64,000 nucleotides of DNA from Alloprevotella sp. OH1205_COT-284 (GTDB lineage Bacteria; Bacteroidota; Bacteroidia; Bacteroidales; Bacteroidaceae), in the NCBI RefSeq assembly GCF_003859795.1, contig NZ_RQYI01000003.1:1-64000 (forward strand). Direction: 5' to 3'. The position numbers were made by a program, and so were the translations under genes. Positions 1 to 9,075 of this stretch are shown here, piece by piece; position 1 is the stretch's first letter; the number at the start of each line of letters is the position of its first letter. The notes beneath the pieces are model-generated. The model was given only the letters and a program-made list of their open reading frames with translations. It had not been told where the DNA came from and ran no database searches.

Positions 1-17
1 AGAGTAGGTCGCCGCCA
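1..17 (+). rRNA. rrf: 3' end of 5S rRNA (partial)
   Basis: The first bases (AGAGTAGGTCGCCGCC) match the usual 3' end of Bacteroidales 5S rRNA and are followed at once by a strong terminator. The rest of the gene lies before the window, so the call rests on about 17 bases plus context. Confidence 0.6.
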
Positions 18-22
18 TTTTC

Positions 23-57
23 AGAGCCTTGTTTCAATATAAGAAACAAGGCTCTTT
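23..57 (+). terminator. Rho-independent terminator of the rRNA operon
   Basis: A perfect 13-bp stem (AGAGCCTTGTTTC, 23-35, with its complement at 43-55) has a 7-nt loop and is followed by TTTT. It sits directly after the 5S-like end. Confidence 0.85.
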
Positions 58-113
58 TACTATATATCGGTTGCTCTTTTACTATATACCGCTTGATCAT
101 TCTTGTTGAGGTT

Positions 114-133
114 TTGTAGAACTCCTTCTACAA
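114..133. promoter_or_regulatory. Perfect palindrome upstream of the GH25 gene
   Basis: TTGTAGAA and TTCTACAA flank a 4-nt centre. The palindrome lies about 77 bp before the chosen start of the lysozyme gene. It could be an operator or a short hairpin. No T-run follows, so a terminator is unlikely. Confidence 0.4.
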
Positions 134-209
134 AGTGGTTTTCGCTGATAAATATATTAGAGCATTTTGATGCTATGGAATGTGTATCCTTTATTTTGAT
201 AATGAAAAG

Positions 210-2024
210 ATGAAAAGTCTTTTGGGAAAGATTTTTATTACACTTGTTTTTCTCAGTTTTTGCTGGGTGATGGGACTTTATTTCCGCCGTGATAAGAGTT
301 GGGTTCGGAGTGTGGTGGAAGTGGAAATGGCTACATATTATACGCTTGAAAGCAATAATGCGTTTGCAAACGATGGTAGGAGTGAAAGTGATGACACGTT
401 CGAAAATAATAATGTGTTTGCCGGCAAGAGCAAGGATAAGTTTTATTTTTCGGAGTTGTTCGTAAAAGATCGTGTACAAGACGAAGAGGATAGCGTGACG
501 TTTTTAAGAAACTGTGCGTTGGAGGCAGATTCGGCCGAATTAAGACTTGTTTATACCGGTTTGCGAGTAAGTAGAGATGCGGAGATACAAGTTGTGCTTC
601 CTTCCATAGAGGATACGCTTCGCGGCGGAGTATTGGCGGATGTCGTTAAACGCAGTTTGCTGCGTATGGAAGAGGAGTTGAGCCGACAAGAGCGGTATTT
701 GAAAGAGTTGCGGTATTATGAGCGGACGCATTCGGTTGTAGATGCCGGTTACAATGAGGTGATGGCTTTTGCGATGCGTATGAAAACGGATTTTGTCCGT
801 CAAAAGCGTTTGTACGAAGCCTTGAAAAGACATTTTGAAGCCGGTGAACTCATGGCCGTGAAGCATTCTCGTTTTCGGGTGAATGGCGTGTCTTATCGCT
901 TAAAGGGTCAAAAGACCGGGTTGGCCATATTGCAACCGGAGGATTTAAGACTTCGGAAATTGGCTTTGGGAACGGGAAGGTTGCAAGAAGATTTGTTGCG
1001 TTATCCGAAGAAAAACAAATATCCCCGTTGGGAGGGATTTTCTGTTTGTGGAGCGAAAAGCAAGGCTTTCGTTCCTCCGTTTTCCAAGAAGCAGGAAATG
1101 GAATTTATGCGTTTTCGCGATTCGATCGGCACGCTTTTTTGCGTGAAATTGAATGAGGAACCGTTATTCGGAACGGCGATCGATAGAAGAGGTGCTTATT
1201 ATCGTGGAAGTTTCGACGAGGATTTTCGTCGTCATGGCTTCGGTTTCTCGATAGATGATGAATTGGTGAAATGCGGTATTTGGCAGCATGGTCGTTTCAA
1301 AGGCGAGCGTATGGTTTATACGTCCGATAGAATATACGGCATAGACATTTCGCGCTATCAACATGAGCATGGACGACGCAAATACCCCATCCATTGGAAC
1401 AGACTTCGGATTCGTCATTTGGGAACGCTGTCCGATAAGAAGATACATGGTGCGGTGGATTATCCCGTCAGTTTTGTTTTTATCAAATCGACGGAAGGGA
1501 CGAGTATTTACAATCGATATTATTTATCCGATTTGAGATCGGCTCGTCGTCATCGCATTCCTGCGGCTCCTTATCATTTCTTTTCCACTCATAGTGATGG
1601 GCGTGCACAGGCTCGTTTTTTTCTGAAAAAATCCCATCTCCGTATGACCGATCTCCCGGCCATGCTTGATGTCGAGCCGTCTGATGCGCAGATTCGGAAA
1701 ATGGGCGGTGCGGCGCGTTTGTTTTCCGAAGTGCTCGAATGGTTGCAAATTGTGGAGCGTGCCACGGGGCGTCGGCCGTTGCTTTATGTCAGTCAGACTT
1801 TCGTCAATAAATATATGGAGCATGCGCCCGAAGCGTTGAAGCGATATGATGTTTGGATTGCTCGCTACGGCGAGTTCAAACCCTACGTCAAGCTTCTCCT
1901 TTGGCAACTCTCTCCCGACGGCCGTGTCAATGGCATTCATGGGGATGTCGATATCAATGTCTTCAACGGAACGAAAGAAGAGTTTGAACGTTGGGTTTCA
2001 TATTCCGGAGCCTCTACTCCTTGA
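210..2024 (+). CDS. GH25 lysozyme-like muramidase with N-terminal anchor and MORN-like segment
   Basis: A 604-aa protein. The first 25 residues form a hydrophobic anchor or signal (GKIFITLVFLSFCWVMGLYF), followed by a charged, partly helical region. A MORN-like stretch (YRGSF...HGFGF...GIW..GRFKGE) lies at about 328-370. From about 375 there is a GH25 domain: GIDISRY (375-381), LDVEPS (about 486-491) with the acidic catalytic pair, and a terminal GDVDIN (578). GH25 enzymes hydrolyse the MurNAc-GlcNAc bond of peptidoglycan. The ATG at 210 was preferred to the ATG at 180 because the signal sequence follows it directly. The N-terminal 320 residues are unusually long for the family and unassigned. 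The gene stands alone, with nanA starting 115 bp downstream. Its target could be its own wall or a competitor's; the sequence does not decide. Confidence 0.82.
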   Translation: MKSLLGKIFITLVFLSFCWVMGLYFRRDKSWVRSVVEVEMATYYTLESNNAFANDGRSESDDTFENNNVFAGKSKDKFYFSELFVKDRVQDEEDSVTFLRNCALEADSAELRLVYTGLRVSRDAEIQVVLPSIEDTLRGGVLADVVKRSLLRMEEELSRQERYLKELRYYERTHSVVDAGYNEVMAFAMRMKTDFVRQKRLYEALKRHFEAGELMAVKHSRFRVNGVSYRLKGQKTGLAILQPEDLRLRKLALGTGRLQEDLLRYPKKNKYPRWEGFSVCGAKSKAFVPPFSKKQEMEFMRFRDSIGTLFCVKLNEEPLFGTAIDRRGAYYRGSFDEDFRRHGFGFSIDDELVKCGIWQHGRFKGERMVYTSDRIYGIDISRYQHEHGRRKYPIHWNRLRIRHLGTLSDKKIHGAVDYPVSFVFIKSTEGTSIYNRYYLSDLRSARRHRIPAAPYHFFSTHSDGRAQARFFLKKSHLRMTDLPAMLDVEPSDAQIRKMGGAARLFSEVLEWLQIVERATGRRPLLYVSQTFVNKYMEHAPEALKRYDVWIARYGEFKPYVKLLLWQLSPDGRVNGIHGDVDINVFNGTKEEFERWVSYSGASTP

Positions 2025-2039
2025 AAAAGATCGGCAAAG

Positions 2040-2070
2040 TTGGTTTGAAGAGAAATAAACCTTATCTTTG
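2040..2070 (+). promoter_or_regulatory. Bacteroidetes-type promoter for nanA
   Basis: TTG at 2040-2042 and TATCTTTG at 2063-2070 are 20 bp apart, which fits the -33/-7 consensus. The ATG of nanA follows about 70 bp later. Confidence 0.6.
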
Positions 2071-2139
2071 TCCTTGCTTGCGACAGGTTTTTCTCTGTTG
2101 GATACCTGTTGTTTTCTCATTTCACAATCTCAAAATCAC

Positions 2140-3054
2140 ATGGAAAAGATCAAAGGCCTTATCAATGCACCTTTCACTCCCTTTCACGAGGACGGCACTC
2201 TCAACCTCGCCCCGATACCCGAATACGCAGAACTTCTGCGACGCAACGGATTGAAAGGCGTTTTCATCAACGGCTCTTCCGGCGAGGGCTATATGCTCAC
2301 CGAAGACGAGCGCATCCGTTTGGCCGAAGCGTGGATGGCCGCTGCTCCCCATGACTTCAAGGTGATTGTGCACGTCGGCTCCACTTCGGTAGTGAGCAGT
2401 CGTCGTATGGCCGAGCACGCCCAAAGCATCGGGGCGTGGGGAATAGGTGCCATGGCCACTCCCTTTCCGAAAATGGCCTCTGTCGAGCAACTTTGCACCT
2501 ACTGCGAAACCATAGCTTCCGCCGCTCCGCAACTGCCCTTTTACTATTATCATATTCCGGCCTTCAATCAGGCTTTTCTCTCGATGTACGACTTCCTGCA
2601 AGCCGTCGATGGCCGTATTCCCAATTTCGCCGGCATTAAATACACCTTCGAGAGTCTTTACGAATACAATCGCTGTCGCCGTTACAAGGGCGGCAAGTTC
2701 GACATGCTCCACGGCCAAGACGAAACCCTCCTGCCCTGCTTGGCCATGGGCGGTGCCCAAGGCGGCATCGGCGGCACGACCAACTACAACGGTCGCTGCC
2801 TCTCCTCCATCATCGAGGCTTGGGAACAAGGGGATTTGCTGCGTGCTCGCGAGTTGCAAGACTTTGCCCAAGATGTCATCGACGTCATTTGCGATTTCCG
2901 TGGCAACATTGTCGGCGGCAAGCGCATCATGAAACTCATCGGTCTCGACCTCGGCCCCAACCGCGTGCCTTTCATGTCTGTCACGCCCGACGAGGAGAAA
3001 GAACTTCGTCGCCGTCTTGAAGTCATCGGCTTCTTTGAGCGTTGCAACCGATAG
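2140..3054 (+). CDS. nanA: N-acetylneuraminate lyase (DapA/NanA superfamily)
   Basis: A 304-aa TIM-barrel aldolase of normal NanA length. It cleaves sialic acid to N-acetylmannosamine and pyruvate in the cytoplasm. Visible motifs are the carboxylate-binding loop GSSGEGYMLT, the tyrosine region YYYHIPAF, and the Schiff-base lysine in FAGIKYTFE. Upstream in-frame codons exist, but MEKIKGLINAPFTPF is the family's usual N-terminus, so the ATG at 2140 was chosen. The gene has its own promoter and a strong terminator. Related lyases such as dihydrodipicolinate synthase share the fold, but the YYYHIP and KYTFESL segments favour NanA. An epimerase-family gene that could act on the next intermediates lies 29 kb away at 31465-32664. 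Confidence 0.88.
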   Translation: MEKIKGLINAPFTPFHEDGTLNLAPIPEYAELLRRNGLKGVFINGSSGEGYMLTEDERIRLAEAWMAAAPHDFKVIVHVGSTSVVSSRRMAEHAQSIGAWGIGAMATPFPKMASVEQLCTYCETIASAAPQLPFYYYHIPAFNQAFLSMYDFLQAVDGRIPNFAGIKYTFESLYEYNRCRRYKGGKFDMLHGQDETLLPCLAMGGAQGGIGGTTNYNGRCLSSIIEAWEQGDLLRARELQDFAQDVIDVICDFRGNIVGGKRIMKLIGLDLGPNRVPFMSVTPDEEKELRRRLEVIGFFERCNR

Positions 3055-3071
3055 TTTTTCATTCCCTTTCG

Positions 3072-3119
3072 AGGTCTGCCTGCGCAAATCTTTGTGCGGG
3101 GCAGACCTTTTTTCTTTTT
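3072..3119 (+). terminator. Rho-independent terminator after nanA
   Basis: AGGTCTGCC (3072-3080) pairs with GGCAGACCT (3100-3108). An inner GCGCA/TGTGC pairing extends the stem, and a run of T with one C follows (3108-3119). Confidence 0.85.
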
Positions 3120-3126
3120 CGCGATT

Positions 3127-4920
3127 ATGAAAAAAAGTTTTATCCTCTCTCTCCTTTTGGGACTTGCGTTTTTGCCGTCCTTGCTTTGGGCACATCCGGT
3201 CAGTGTCGAAGACGAGGCTGCTCTTTTGGCCGCTCGCGGCGACGTATTCCGTCTTCGTCCGCTTTATGACAGCATCTCCCAACGTCTTCCCCCTCACACC
3301 GATCTCTATTGTCGTTTTGCCTTTTCGCGTGCGGCCGGCGATCATCGCCGTGTGATCGAACTGATCGACAGTTTGGAGCGTCACCACGAGCGCAAACTCG
3401 ACGTGCGCGGACTGTTGGCGTTGGCCGGCGAGCGTTGTGCGGCGCTCCTTTCGTTGGGTGAATATGCCGCCCTCAGCGACTACTGCGACGAACGCCTTGC
3501 TTGGGCTCGTCGGCGCAGCATCAGACAATCGCGTCGCAAAGAGTTGAAAGCCTATCAAAGCATTGCCGTTGCTTTTGCTTCCCATCCGCCCATGCAGGTC
3601 GAGTGGACAAGCGACGCTTTCGTTTTGCCGCTCACGCGCGACTGGCCGCTTTTGCTCCCCGTGGCCGTCAATGATAAAGAGGCACAGCCTTTTCTCATCG
3701 ACACCGGCCATCGCCATACGCTCATCTCCGCCGCCGATGCCGCCGAGTGGGGTGTTTCTCCCTTGTCTGCCACGCTCCGCCTCTCCACCGCCCGCGGTTG
3801 GACAGAGGCACGTCCGGGCTTGATCGAACGTCTGAACATCGGCGGTTTGACGCTTCGCAATCTTATGGTTTTCGTCGTTGCCGACGATCTCGAAGCTCCC
3901 TACAACCGCTCGCTCGGCACCCATGTGTTGCAGCAACTCCATACGCTCACTTTTGCCGACACCGATTTGTCGGTGGAGCGTCGTTCCGCTTCTTTCCCAC
4001 CCGACACTCTCGGCGTTTCTCTTGCTTTTTCTCTCGACGGAGGCTTATGTCTTCAACCTGCCGACACCACGGCCGATCCGCTTCCGTTCAATCTCGCTCT
4101 GCCCGATACTATTGCCTCGTCTTCTTGTTTCGGCGCGTTGCAACTGCGTCGTGCCGACCGCACGATGTTGGACTTTTCCACGCTTCGGCTTCACCGCTCC
4201 GCCCCTCGCGATTATGTGCCGTTCACCGTCGATCGCTATCTTTCCCATTCCGACTATTTCGGACTGTTGCGCAACGAAGCCTCCCTCCTTTTTACTTCTT
4301 CCCCCGAAGAGGTGGCGCAAATGACGGCCACGCTCAATCGTTGTCTTGAACCTCGTCTTTCGCTCTCTTTGCCGCACGGCCTTCCCTCCACACTTCCGCC
4401 GCTTGAAGTGCTTTCGCCCGATTCCGCTGCTTTCGTGCCTTATCTTGATGTGGGGGGGCGGCAGGTTGCCACACTTCTCGCCGGCCGTTCGTTGCCTGCG
4501 GAGGTAACGCCTCTTCACCCGCTTTCTCAAATCCCCCTTTCGATCGTGCGTCGTTTCTCTCTTCCCGTTCACAAAGACGGGCAAGGACGGCAGTGGGCGC
4601 AAATCGACCACCTGTTGTTGGGCGATGTCGAGGTCAAACACTTGTTGTGTCTTGTCCATGCTTTGCCCACCGAAACGCTCACGCTCGGACTCGATGTGCT
4701 GACCCGATTGCCGGCCGTCGGTTTCGGTAGCGACGGTCTCACGTTTCATGCTGCTTCCGATACCGCCTCTGTCGGTTATGTGCGCCCCTATTTGCTTACC
4801 CCTTCGGGGGCGGTGGTCGAGATTTCTCCGTCTTTTTCTTCCGCCTCTTCTTCCCGCCAGCTCAAACCGGCCGATTTCATGGGCAAAACCATTGATTTTG
4901 CGCGGATGTTCATTCGGTGA
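3127..4920 (+). CDS. Secreted retropepsin-like aspartyl protease family protein
   Basis: A 597-aa protein with a clear signal peptide (KKSFILSLLLGLAFLPSLLWA). The first 150 residues are helical and resemble a repeat-type scaffold. Residues 189-200 read FLIDTGHRHTLI, the DTG motif of clan AA aspartyl proteases. The C-terminal third has a second sheet-rich segment ending in a LGLDVLTRLP motif, typical of predicted bacterial retropepsin-like proteins. A GTG codon in frame at 3094 lies inside the nanA terminator and was rejected. The substrate is unknown. It could be a periplasmic or surface protease, or a non-catalytic relative, because only one DTG is evident and a single-domain member would need to dimerise. 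It converges on the TolC-like gene. Confidence 0.7.
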   Translation: MKKSFILSLLLGLAFLPSLLWAHPVSVEDEAALLAARGDVFRLRPLYDSISQRLPPHTDLYCRFAFSRAAGDHRRVIELIDSLERHHERKLDVRGLLALAGERCAALLSLGEYAALSDYCDERLAWARRRSIRQSRRKELKAYQSIAVAFASHPPMQVEWTSDAFVLPLTRDWPLLLPVAVNDKEAQPFLIDTGHRHTLISAADAAEWGVSPLSATLRLSTARGWTEARPGLIERLNIGGLTLRNLMVFVVADDLEAPYNRSLGTHVLQQLHTLTFADTDLSVERRSASFPPDTLGVSLAFSLDGGLCLQPADTTADPLPFNLALPDTIASSSCFGALQLRRADRTMLDFSTLRLHRSAPRDYVPFTVDRYLSHSDYFGLLRNEASLLFTSSPEEVAQMTATLNRCLEPRLSLSLPHGLPSTLPPLEVLSPDSAAFVPYLDVGGRQVATLLAGRSLPAEVTPLHPLSQIPLSIVRRFSLPVHKDGQGRQWAQIDHLLLGDVEVKHLLCLVHALPTETLTLGLDVLTRLPAVGFGSDGLTFHAASDTASVGYVRPYLLTPSGAVVEISPSFSSASSSRQLKPADFMGKTIDFARMFIR

Positions 4921-5027
4921 TCGTTCATTTCTTTTTTCTTCCGACGAACTTTCGGGGCGTGTTGCTTTCGAGCGACACCGCCCCATTTTTGTTGAGTAGC
5001 GTTTCAGCTTGCTGTCGGAGGCGTGAT

Positions 5028-5090
5028 TTCTACTCGTTACTTAGAAAATTCTACTCGTTACTTAGATTTTTCTACTCGTGGTTTAGATAT
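5028..5090. repeat. Solo 21-bp tandem array (3 units)
   Basis: Three units at 5028-5048, 5049-5069 and 5070-5090 share TTCTACTCG at the left and TTAGA near the right, with an exact 21-bp period. The 338-bp gap between the convergent neighbours (4921-5258) otherwise holds only the hairpin at 5195-5227. Similar arrays lie at 14.5, 30.3, 40.3, 52.0 and 58.9 kb. Confidence 0.85.
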
Positions 5091-5194
5091 TCTCACTTGT
5101 CACATTGTTGTTTCTGTGACTCTCTTTGCTCAATTTCAGTGCAATGTAAAACCTCTTTTTCCCTCTGTGCAAGCAACAACAAACACCCCGACGA

Positions 5195-5227
5195 AACGCG
5201 CGCCACCTCAGCAGAGGAGCGCGCGTT
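5195..5227 (-). terminator. Hairpin downstream of the efflux operon
   Basis: AACGCGCGC (5195-5203) pairs with GCGCGCGTT (5219-5227), with an inner CCTC/GAGG pair. It lies just after the stop of the last operon gene, read on the minus strand. The following T-run is short, so the terminator call is moderate. Confidence 0.5.
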
Positions 5228-5258
5228 GAGCAAAAGATACTAAAAGGGACGAAAAAGG

Positions 5259-6566
5259 TTATTGCAGTGCTTCTCCCCGATAGAAGTCGAGAATTTTCGT
5301 TCGGAAGAGAAATTCGTATCTCGCGGCAATTCGGTCGGTTGCCGCGTTGAAATGTTTGTGGCGCGCTTCGTCAAATTCCGTACCGTTGGCTTTTCCGTTT
5401 TCATACTTTCGGGTGACGGCTGCCAATGCCGTTTCGGCTGCTGTTTCGGCCGCCTTGGCCGCTTTGTATTTTTGTTCGGCCGCACGAGCGTTGTAGAACG
5501 CATTTTGTATCTCCTTGAACAAGGCCTTTTTCTCTTCTTCGCGTTGCAGTTGCCTGTTAAACAAGGCAAGGCGTGCGCTGCGCACGTTGTTGCGTGTGGT
5601 GTGTGCGTTGAAGATCGGAATGTTCAGACTTAGGCCGATGCTCTGCGAGAAATTGTCTTTCAACTGTCGCCCGAATGCCATGTTGTTCACGCCCGAAGTG
5701 TTGTAGTAGTTCGTGCCGATGCCGGCATTGAGCGATAGTTTGGGCAGATAGTCGGTGCGGGCAATCCCCACTTCTCGTTCGGCCGCTTTGATGCGCAGAT
5801 CGGCTGCCCGGATCGCAGGCCGATCGCCGACCGAGAGGAGAAACGTTTCGTCGGGGCTGCCCATGACGGGGCGCAGTTCGCTCTCGTCGGGGCGGACAAC
5901 GGCGAGGCTGTCGGGCGTAGGAAATTCGAGCAGCTGCGAGAGTTCGAGCAATGCCAATCGATGATTGGTTTCGGCCTGCACGAGAGCCATGCGGTCTTGC
6001 GCGATGCGTGCTGCCGCCTCGGCCGCTTCCACTTCGGCTTTTTTGCCCGAAGCGATGGCCTGCCTGAGGCGCACGGCCTGCCGCTCGGCCAAACGTAGAT
6101 TTTCCTCCGATTGCGTCACGACGTCGGCCAGATACAACGTTTGCAGATAGGCCTGCGCCACTTGCAGCGACAGATTTTCGCGCAAACGTTCCACGTCGGC
6201 GGTGGCGGCGGCCAAATTCAGCCGTGCCCGTTCGCGTTCGTGCCCGATGCGGCCTCCCGTGTAGAGCGGCATCGATGCGCCGACCGAAAAGGAAGCCGAC
6301 GAGGTGTTGCGCGCCTCATAGGTGTTGTTGGCCGTCAGACCGCGTCCGAACGAAATGTGTTCGCCCACCGATGCGCTGACATGGGGCAGGCGCGCGTTTT
6401 TCGAGGAGTTAAGCCCGATTTCCTGTTGTCGTCGCGCGAGTTCGGCTTGTTGCATTTGCAGGTTTCGCTCCGTGGCGCGCGCTATGCACTGTTGCAGATT
6501 GAGCGGAGTTTGTGCCACCGCGTGGAGGGCGAGCACGAGGAAGAGAGAGAGAGCAAGGCGTTTCAT
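5259..6566 (-). CDS. TolC-like outer-membrane efflux protein
   Basis: A 435-aa protein with a signal peptide (MKRLALSLFLVLALHAVAQ) and two long alpha-helical coiled repeats of the OEP family. These form the channel-tunnel that links tripartite pumps to the outside. Typical features are NLQQCIARATERNLQMQQAELAR after the signal, the SVGASMPLYTGGR strand region, and a second SLSLNIPIFNAH strand region near residue 320. It is the last gene of the nine-gene operon and starts 27 bp after the stop of the adaptor gene, which points to a MacA-MacB-TolC type assembly. The exported substrate cannot be read from the sequence. Confidence 0.9.
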   Translation of the reverse strand: MKRLALSLFLVLALHAVAQTPLNLQQCIARATERNLQMQQAELARRQQEIGLNSSKNARLPHVSASVGEHISFGRGLTANNTYEARNTSSASFSVGASMPLYTGGRIGHERERARLNLAAATADVERLRENLSLQVAQAYLQTLYLADVVTQSEENLRLAERQAVRLRQAIASGKKAEVEAAEAAARIAQDRMALVQAETNHRLALLELSQLLEFPTPDSLAVVRPDESELRPVMGSPDETFLLSVGDRPAIRAADLRIKAAEREVGIARTDYLPKLSLNAGIGTNYYNTSGVNNMAFGRQLKDNFSQSIGLSLNIPIFNAHTTRNNVRSARLALFNRQLQREEEKKALFKEIQNAFYNARAAEQKYKAAKAAETAAETALAAVTRKYENGKANGTEFDEARHKHFNAATDRIAARYEFLFRTKILDFYRGEALQ

Positions 6567-6593
6567 GTTGTTGTCTTTGTCCGAATTTTGAAA

Positions 6594-7697
6594 CTACGGT
6601 TGTTGGTTTCCGCGGATGCGTTCTCCTTTTTTCAACCCTTTTTTGATGTGTATTTTCACGCCGTCCGACAGTCCGGTGCTCACCCTCCGCCGTTCAAAGG
6701 TTTGGGGGCGCGTTTCGGGCTTCGAGGTCAGCACATGCACGAATGTGCTGTCTCCCGAAAACTCCACGCAGGATTCGGGCACGGCCGGCACGCCGTCGAG
6801 ATGTTCGAGCAGCACTTCGGCGTTGGCGCTGTATCCGGATCGGATTTGCGTGTTGTGGCGGTTTTCAAATGCCCCTCTGATTTCAAACTGATTGGCGGAG
6901 TTGCTCGTTTTGTTCACCTGTGGAGCGATAAATTCGAGGCGGGCGTGAAAGTTTCGGTCGGGCATCGCTCCGATGCTGATGTTCATATCCATTCCTTTGA
7001 CGAGGCGTTCCACTTCGGTTTCGTCGATGTGTCCGCGAAAGATGAGGTCGTTCATGTTGGCCACCGTGGCGATGGTGGTGCCGTCGTTGAACGAGTTGCT
7101 CATCACCACCGAGTTGCCCACCTTCACCGGAATGTCGAGGATCAATCCGTCTATGGTCGATCGAATGAGGGTGGTGGAGTAGGCGGCCGTCGAAGCCGAA
7201 ACCCCTTCGCGTGCAATTTGCAGCGCGTCGTTGGCGTTGTCGAGTTCTTCTCGTTGGCGTTTCAGGGCGAGTTGCGCTTGTTCAAACTCCTCGGCGGCGA
7301 TGAGTTGGTCGGCAAACAGTTTTTGTGCCCGTTCAAAGTCCGTTTCGGCTTGTTTCAAAACCATTTTTGCCAATCGCACGCGGCTTTCGGCGGCATTGAG
7401 GGTGGGCATGTCGGGAATGACCTTGACCTTGGCGATCACTTCTCCGTGTTTCACGATCTGCCCGGCCTCTTTGTAGAGTTCGGCGATGATGCCCGAAATT
7501 TGCGGTTTAATGGCCACTTCGTTGCGAGGCTCTATGGTTCCCGTCACGATAGTGACCCGTTTTATGGTAGCCGTGTCTACTTGGCAAATGTCGTAGACCG
7601 TTTCTTGGGGTTGCGACTTTCGGTAGAGAAAGACGAACGTGCCGACAAAAAGGATGGCGATGAGCAGGCCGCCGATGATTTTGAAAAACTTTTTCAT
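6594..7697 (-). CDS. MacA/HlyD-family periplasmic adaptor subunit
   Basis: A 367-aa membrane-fusion protein. One N-terminal membrane helix (residues about 6-24) is followed by the lipoyl-like half NEVAIKPQISGIIAEL, a helical hairpin rich in Ala, Glu and Arg (about 90-190) and beta-barrel domains. It would bridge the inner-membrane transporter encoded upstream and the TolC-like channel encoded downstream. The 127-bp gap to the preceding permease is the longest inside this part of the operon. No internal promoter is obvious. It could serve either or both of the FtsX-type permeases. Confidence 0.88.
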   Translation of the reverse strand: MKKFFKIIGGLLIAILFVGTFVFLYRKSQPQETVYDICQVDTATIKRVTIVTGTIEPRNEVAIKPQISGIIAELYKEAGQIVKHGEVIAKVKVIPDMPTLNAAESRVRLAKMVLKQAETDFERAQKLFADQLIAAEEFEQAQLALKRQREELDNANDALQIAREGVSASTAAYSTTLIRSTIDGLILDIPVKVGNSVVMSNSFNDGTTIATVANMNDLIFRGHIDETEVERLVKGMDMNISIGAMPDRNFHARLEFIAPQVNKTSNSANQFEIRGAFENRHNTQIRSGYSANAEVLLEHLDGVPAVPESCVEFSGDSTFVHVLTSKPETRPQTFERRRVSTGLSDGVKIHIKKGLKKGERIRGNQQP

Positions 7698-7824
7698 GGA
7701 AAGTAGAGGTTTGGAAATAAAAAGGAGGATGAAGACGTGTGGTGAGGAGCGATGCGCCGCCGTGCTTCGGGTGTAGTTTTCGGAGTGTATGTGGAGGCGT
7801 CGTACCTTTTCGGGAGAGGGAGGA

Positions 7825-9069
7825 CTATTCGTCGCGAATGGCGTCGATGGGTTTCACGGCCAGTGCGCGCAAGGCCGGAGCAATGCCCGCCGTCGTGCCG
7901 AGTATCGAAAGGATACCCGCCGCTCCGATGGCCATGCCAAACGAAATTTGGAAATCGGGTGGTGTGGAGTCGGGCATTGCGGCCGTGATGCCGGCCTCGA
8001 CGCCGGCCAAAATGAGCACCGCCAAGACGATGCCGCTCAATCCTGCCGCCACGGTGAGCACTGCGCTTTCGGCCAAAATCTGCGAGAGGATGTTTGCCGG
8101 GCGTGCGCCGATGGCACGACGGATGCCGATTTCGGTGGTACGCTCCTTGACCACGACCATCATGATGTTAGAAACGCCGATGATGCCCGAAACGAGTGTC
8201 CCAATGCCGATGAGCCACACGAGCGTGTTGATGGCGTTGAAGAGCGATTGCACCATTTGGAAGAGGGTTTCGACGTTGACGCTCGTCAGGGCTTTTTTGT
8301 CGTCGGGAGCAACGGCATGGATTTCTTTGAGCAACCGCTCTACCTGCGGTTGGATGTCGGAGATGGTGTAGCCCGGCTGCGCGGTCAAGGCCAGCATGTC
8401 GATCTCCCTGCCGAGGTTTTCGAGGCGTTGAAGCGTGCTGAACGGCACGAGCACGGATCTGCCACTCGATCCGCCGACGCTCATGTTGCTCTCGTTGGAG
8501 GACACTCCCACCACCTGATAGTAAACGCCGCGCAGGGAGATGAATTTGCCGATCGGGTCGCTGCCGTCCGGAAAGAGCTTGTCTTTCACCTCGTGTCCGA
8601 TGACACAAACCTTCCGATAGGCCGAGAGATCGGCATCTTGCAGAAAACGACCGCTCGAAATCTTCGGGTTTTCGATTTGCGCATATTCGGGTCGAACACC
8701 TTTGAGCATTCCGTAAGCCTCCTTGTCTTTATACTTATAGGTTCCCCAGTAGAGAACGAGCGGAGTGACCACGTCCGCTCCCCTAATGCGGCTCTTGACG
8801 CGAGCCACGTCGGTCGTTTCCAGCGACCACGGGCGATTTGTCCGAAACCCTTTGTAAGGTTTCGAGGTGTTGTTGGGAAAGGCGATGTAGGAGTTTTGGG
8901 CGAAACCGTCGAAGTTGCGGTTCATCAGGTCTTTGAAGCCGTTGGCACCGCCCATGAGCAGCACGAGCATGAACACGCCCCAAAAGATGCCGAAGGCCGT
9001 GAGCAGCGACCGAGATTTGTTGCGGAGGAGGGTGCGGAAGATTTCCGACCATTTGTCTAAGTCAAACAT
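7825..9069 (-). CDS. MacB/FtsX-type ABC transporter permease
   Basis: A 414-aa protein with the MacB topology: one N-terminal helix (LLTAFGIFWGVFMLVLLMG), a large periplasmic domain (about 45-280), then three C-terminal helices with the conserved KERTTEIGIRRAIGA motif. The family uses ATP hydrolysed by a separate ATPase to drive periplasmic conformational change rather than classic transport. It lies 6 bp after a second permease of the same type, so the two could form a heterodimer with the ATPase at 10348-11058. This arrangement of paired permeases without a fused ATPase is common in Bacteroidetes. Confidence 0.88.
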   Translation of the reverse strand: MFDLDKWSEIFRTLLRNKSRSLLTAFGIFWGVFMLVLLMGGANGFKDLMNRNFDGFAQNSYIAFPNNTSKPYKGFRTNRPWSLETTDVARVKSRIRGADVVTPLVLYWGTYKYKDKEAYGMLKGVRPEYAQIENPKISSGRFLQDADLSAYRKVCVIGHEVKDKLFPDGSDPIGKFISLRGVYYQVVGVSSNESNMSVGGSSGRSVLVPFSTLQRLENLGREIDMLALTAQPGYTISDIQPQVERLLKEIHAVAPDDKKALTSVNVETLFQMVQSLFNAINTLVWLIGIGTLVSGIIGVSNIMMVVVKERTTEIGIRRAIGARPANILSQILAESAVLTVAAGLSGIVLAVLILAGVEAGITAAMPDSTPPDFQISFGMAIGAAGILSILGTTAGIAPALRALAVKPIDAIRDE

Positions 9070-9075
9070 AACGCT

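Noticed and set aside
2122-3942. 606-aa open frame on the minus strand
   Set aside because: It is antisense to nanA and the retropepsin gene, with no domain, and arises from codon bias in the real genes.
6111-7706. 531-aa open frame on the plus strand
   Set aside because: It is antisense to the TolC-like and MacA-like genes, whose families are unmistakable.
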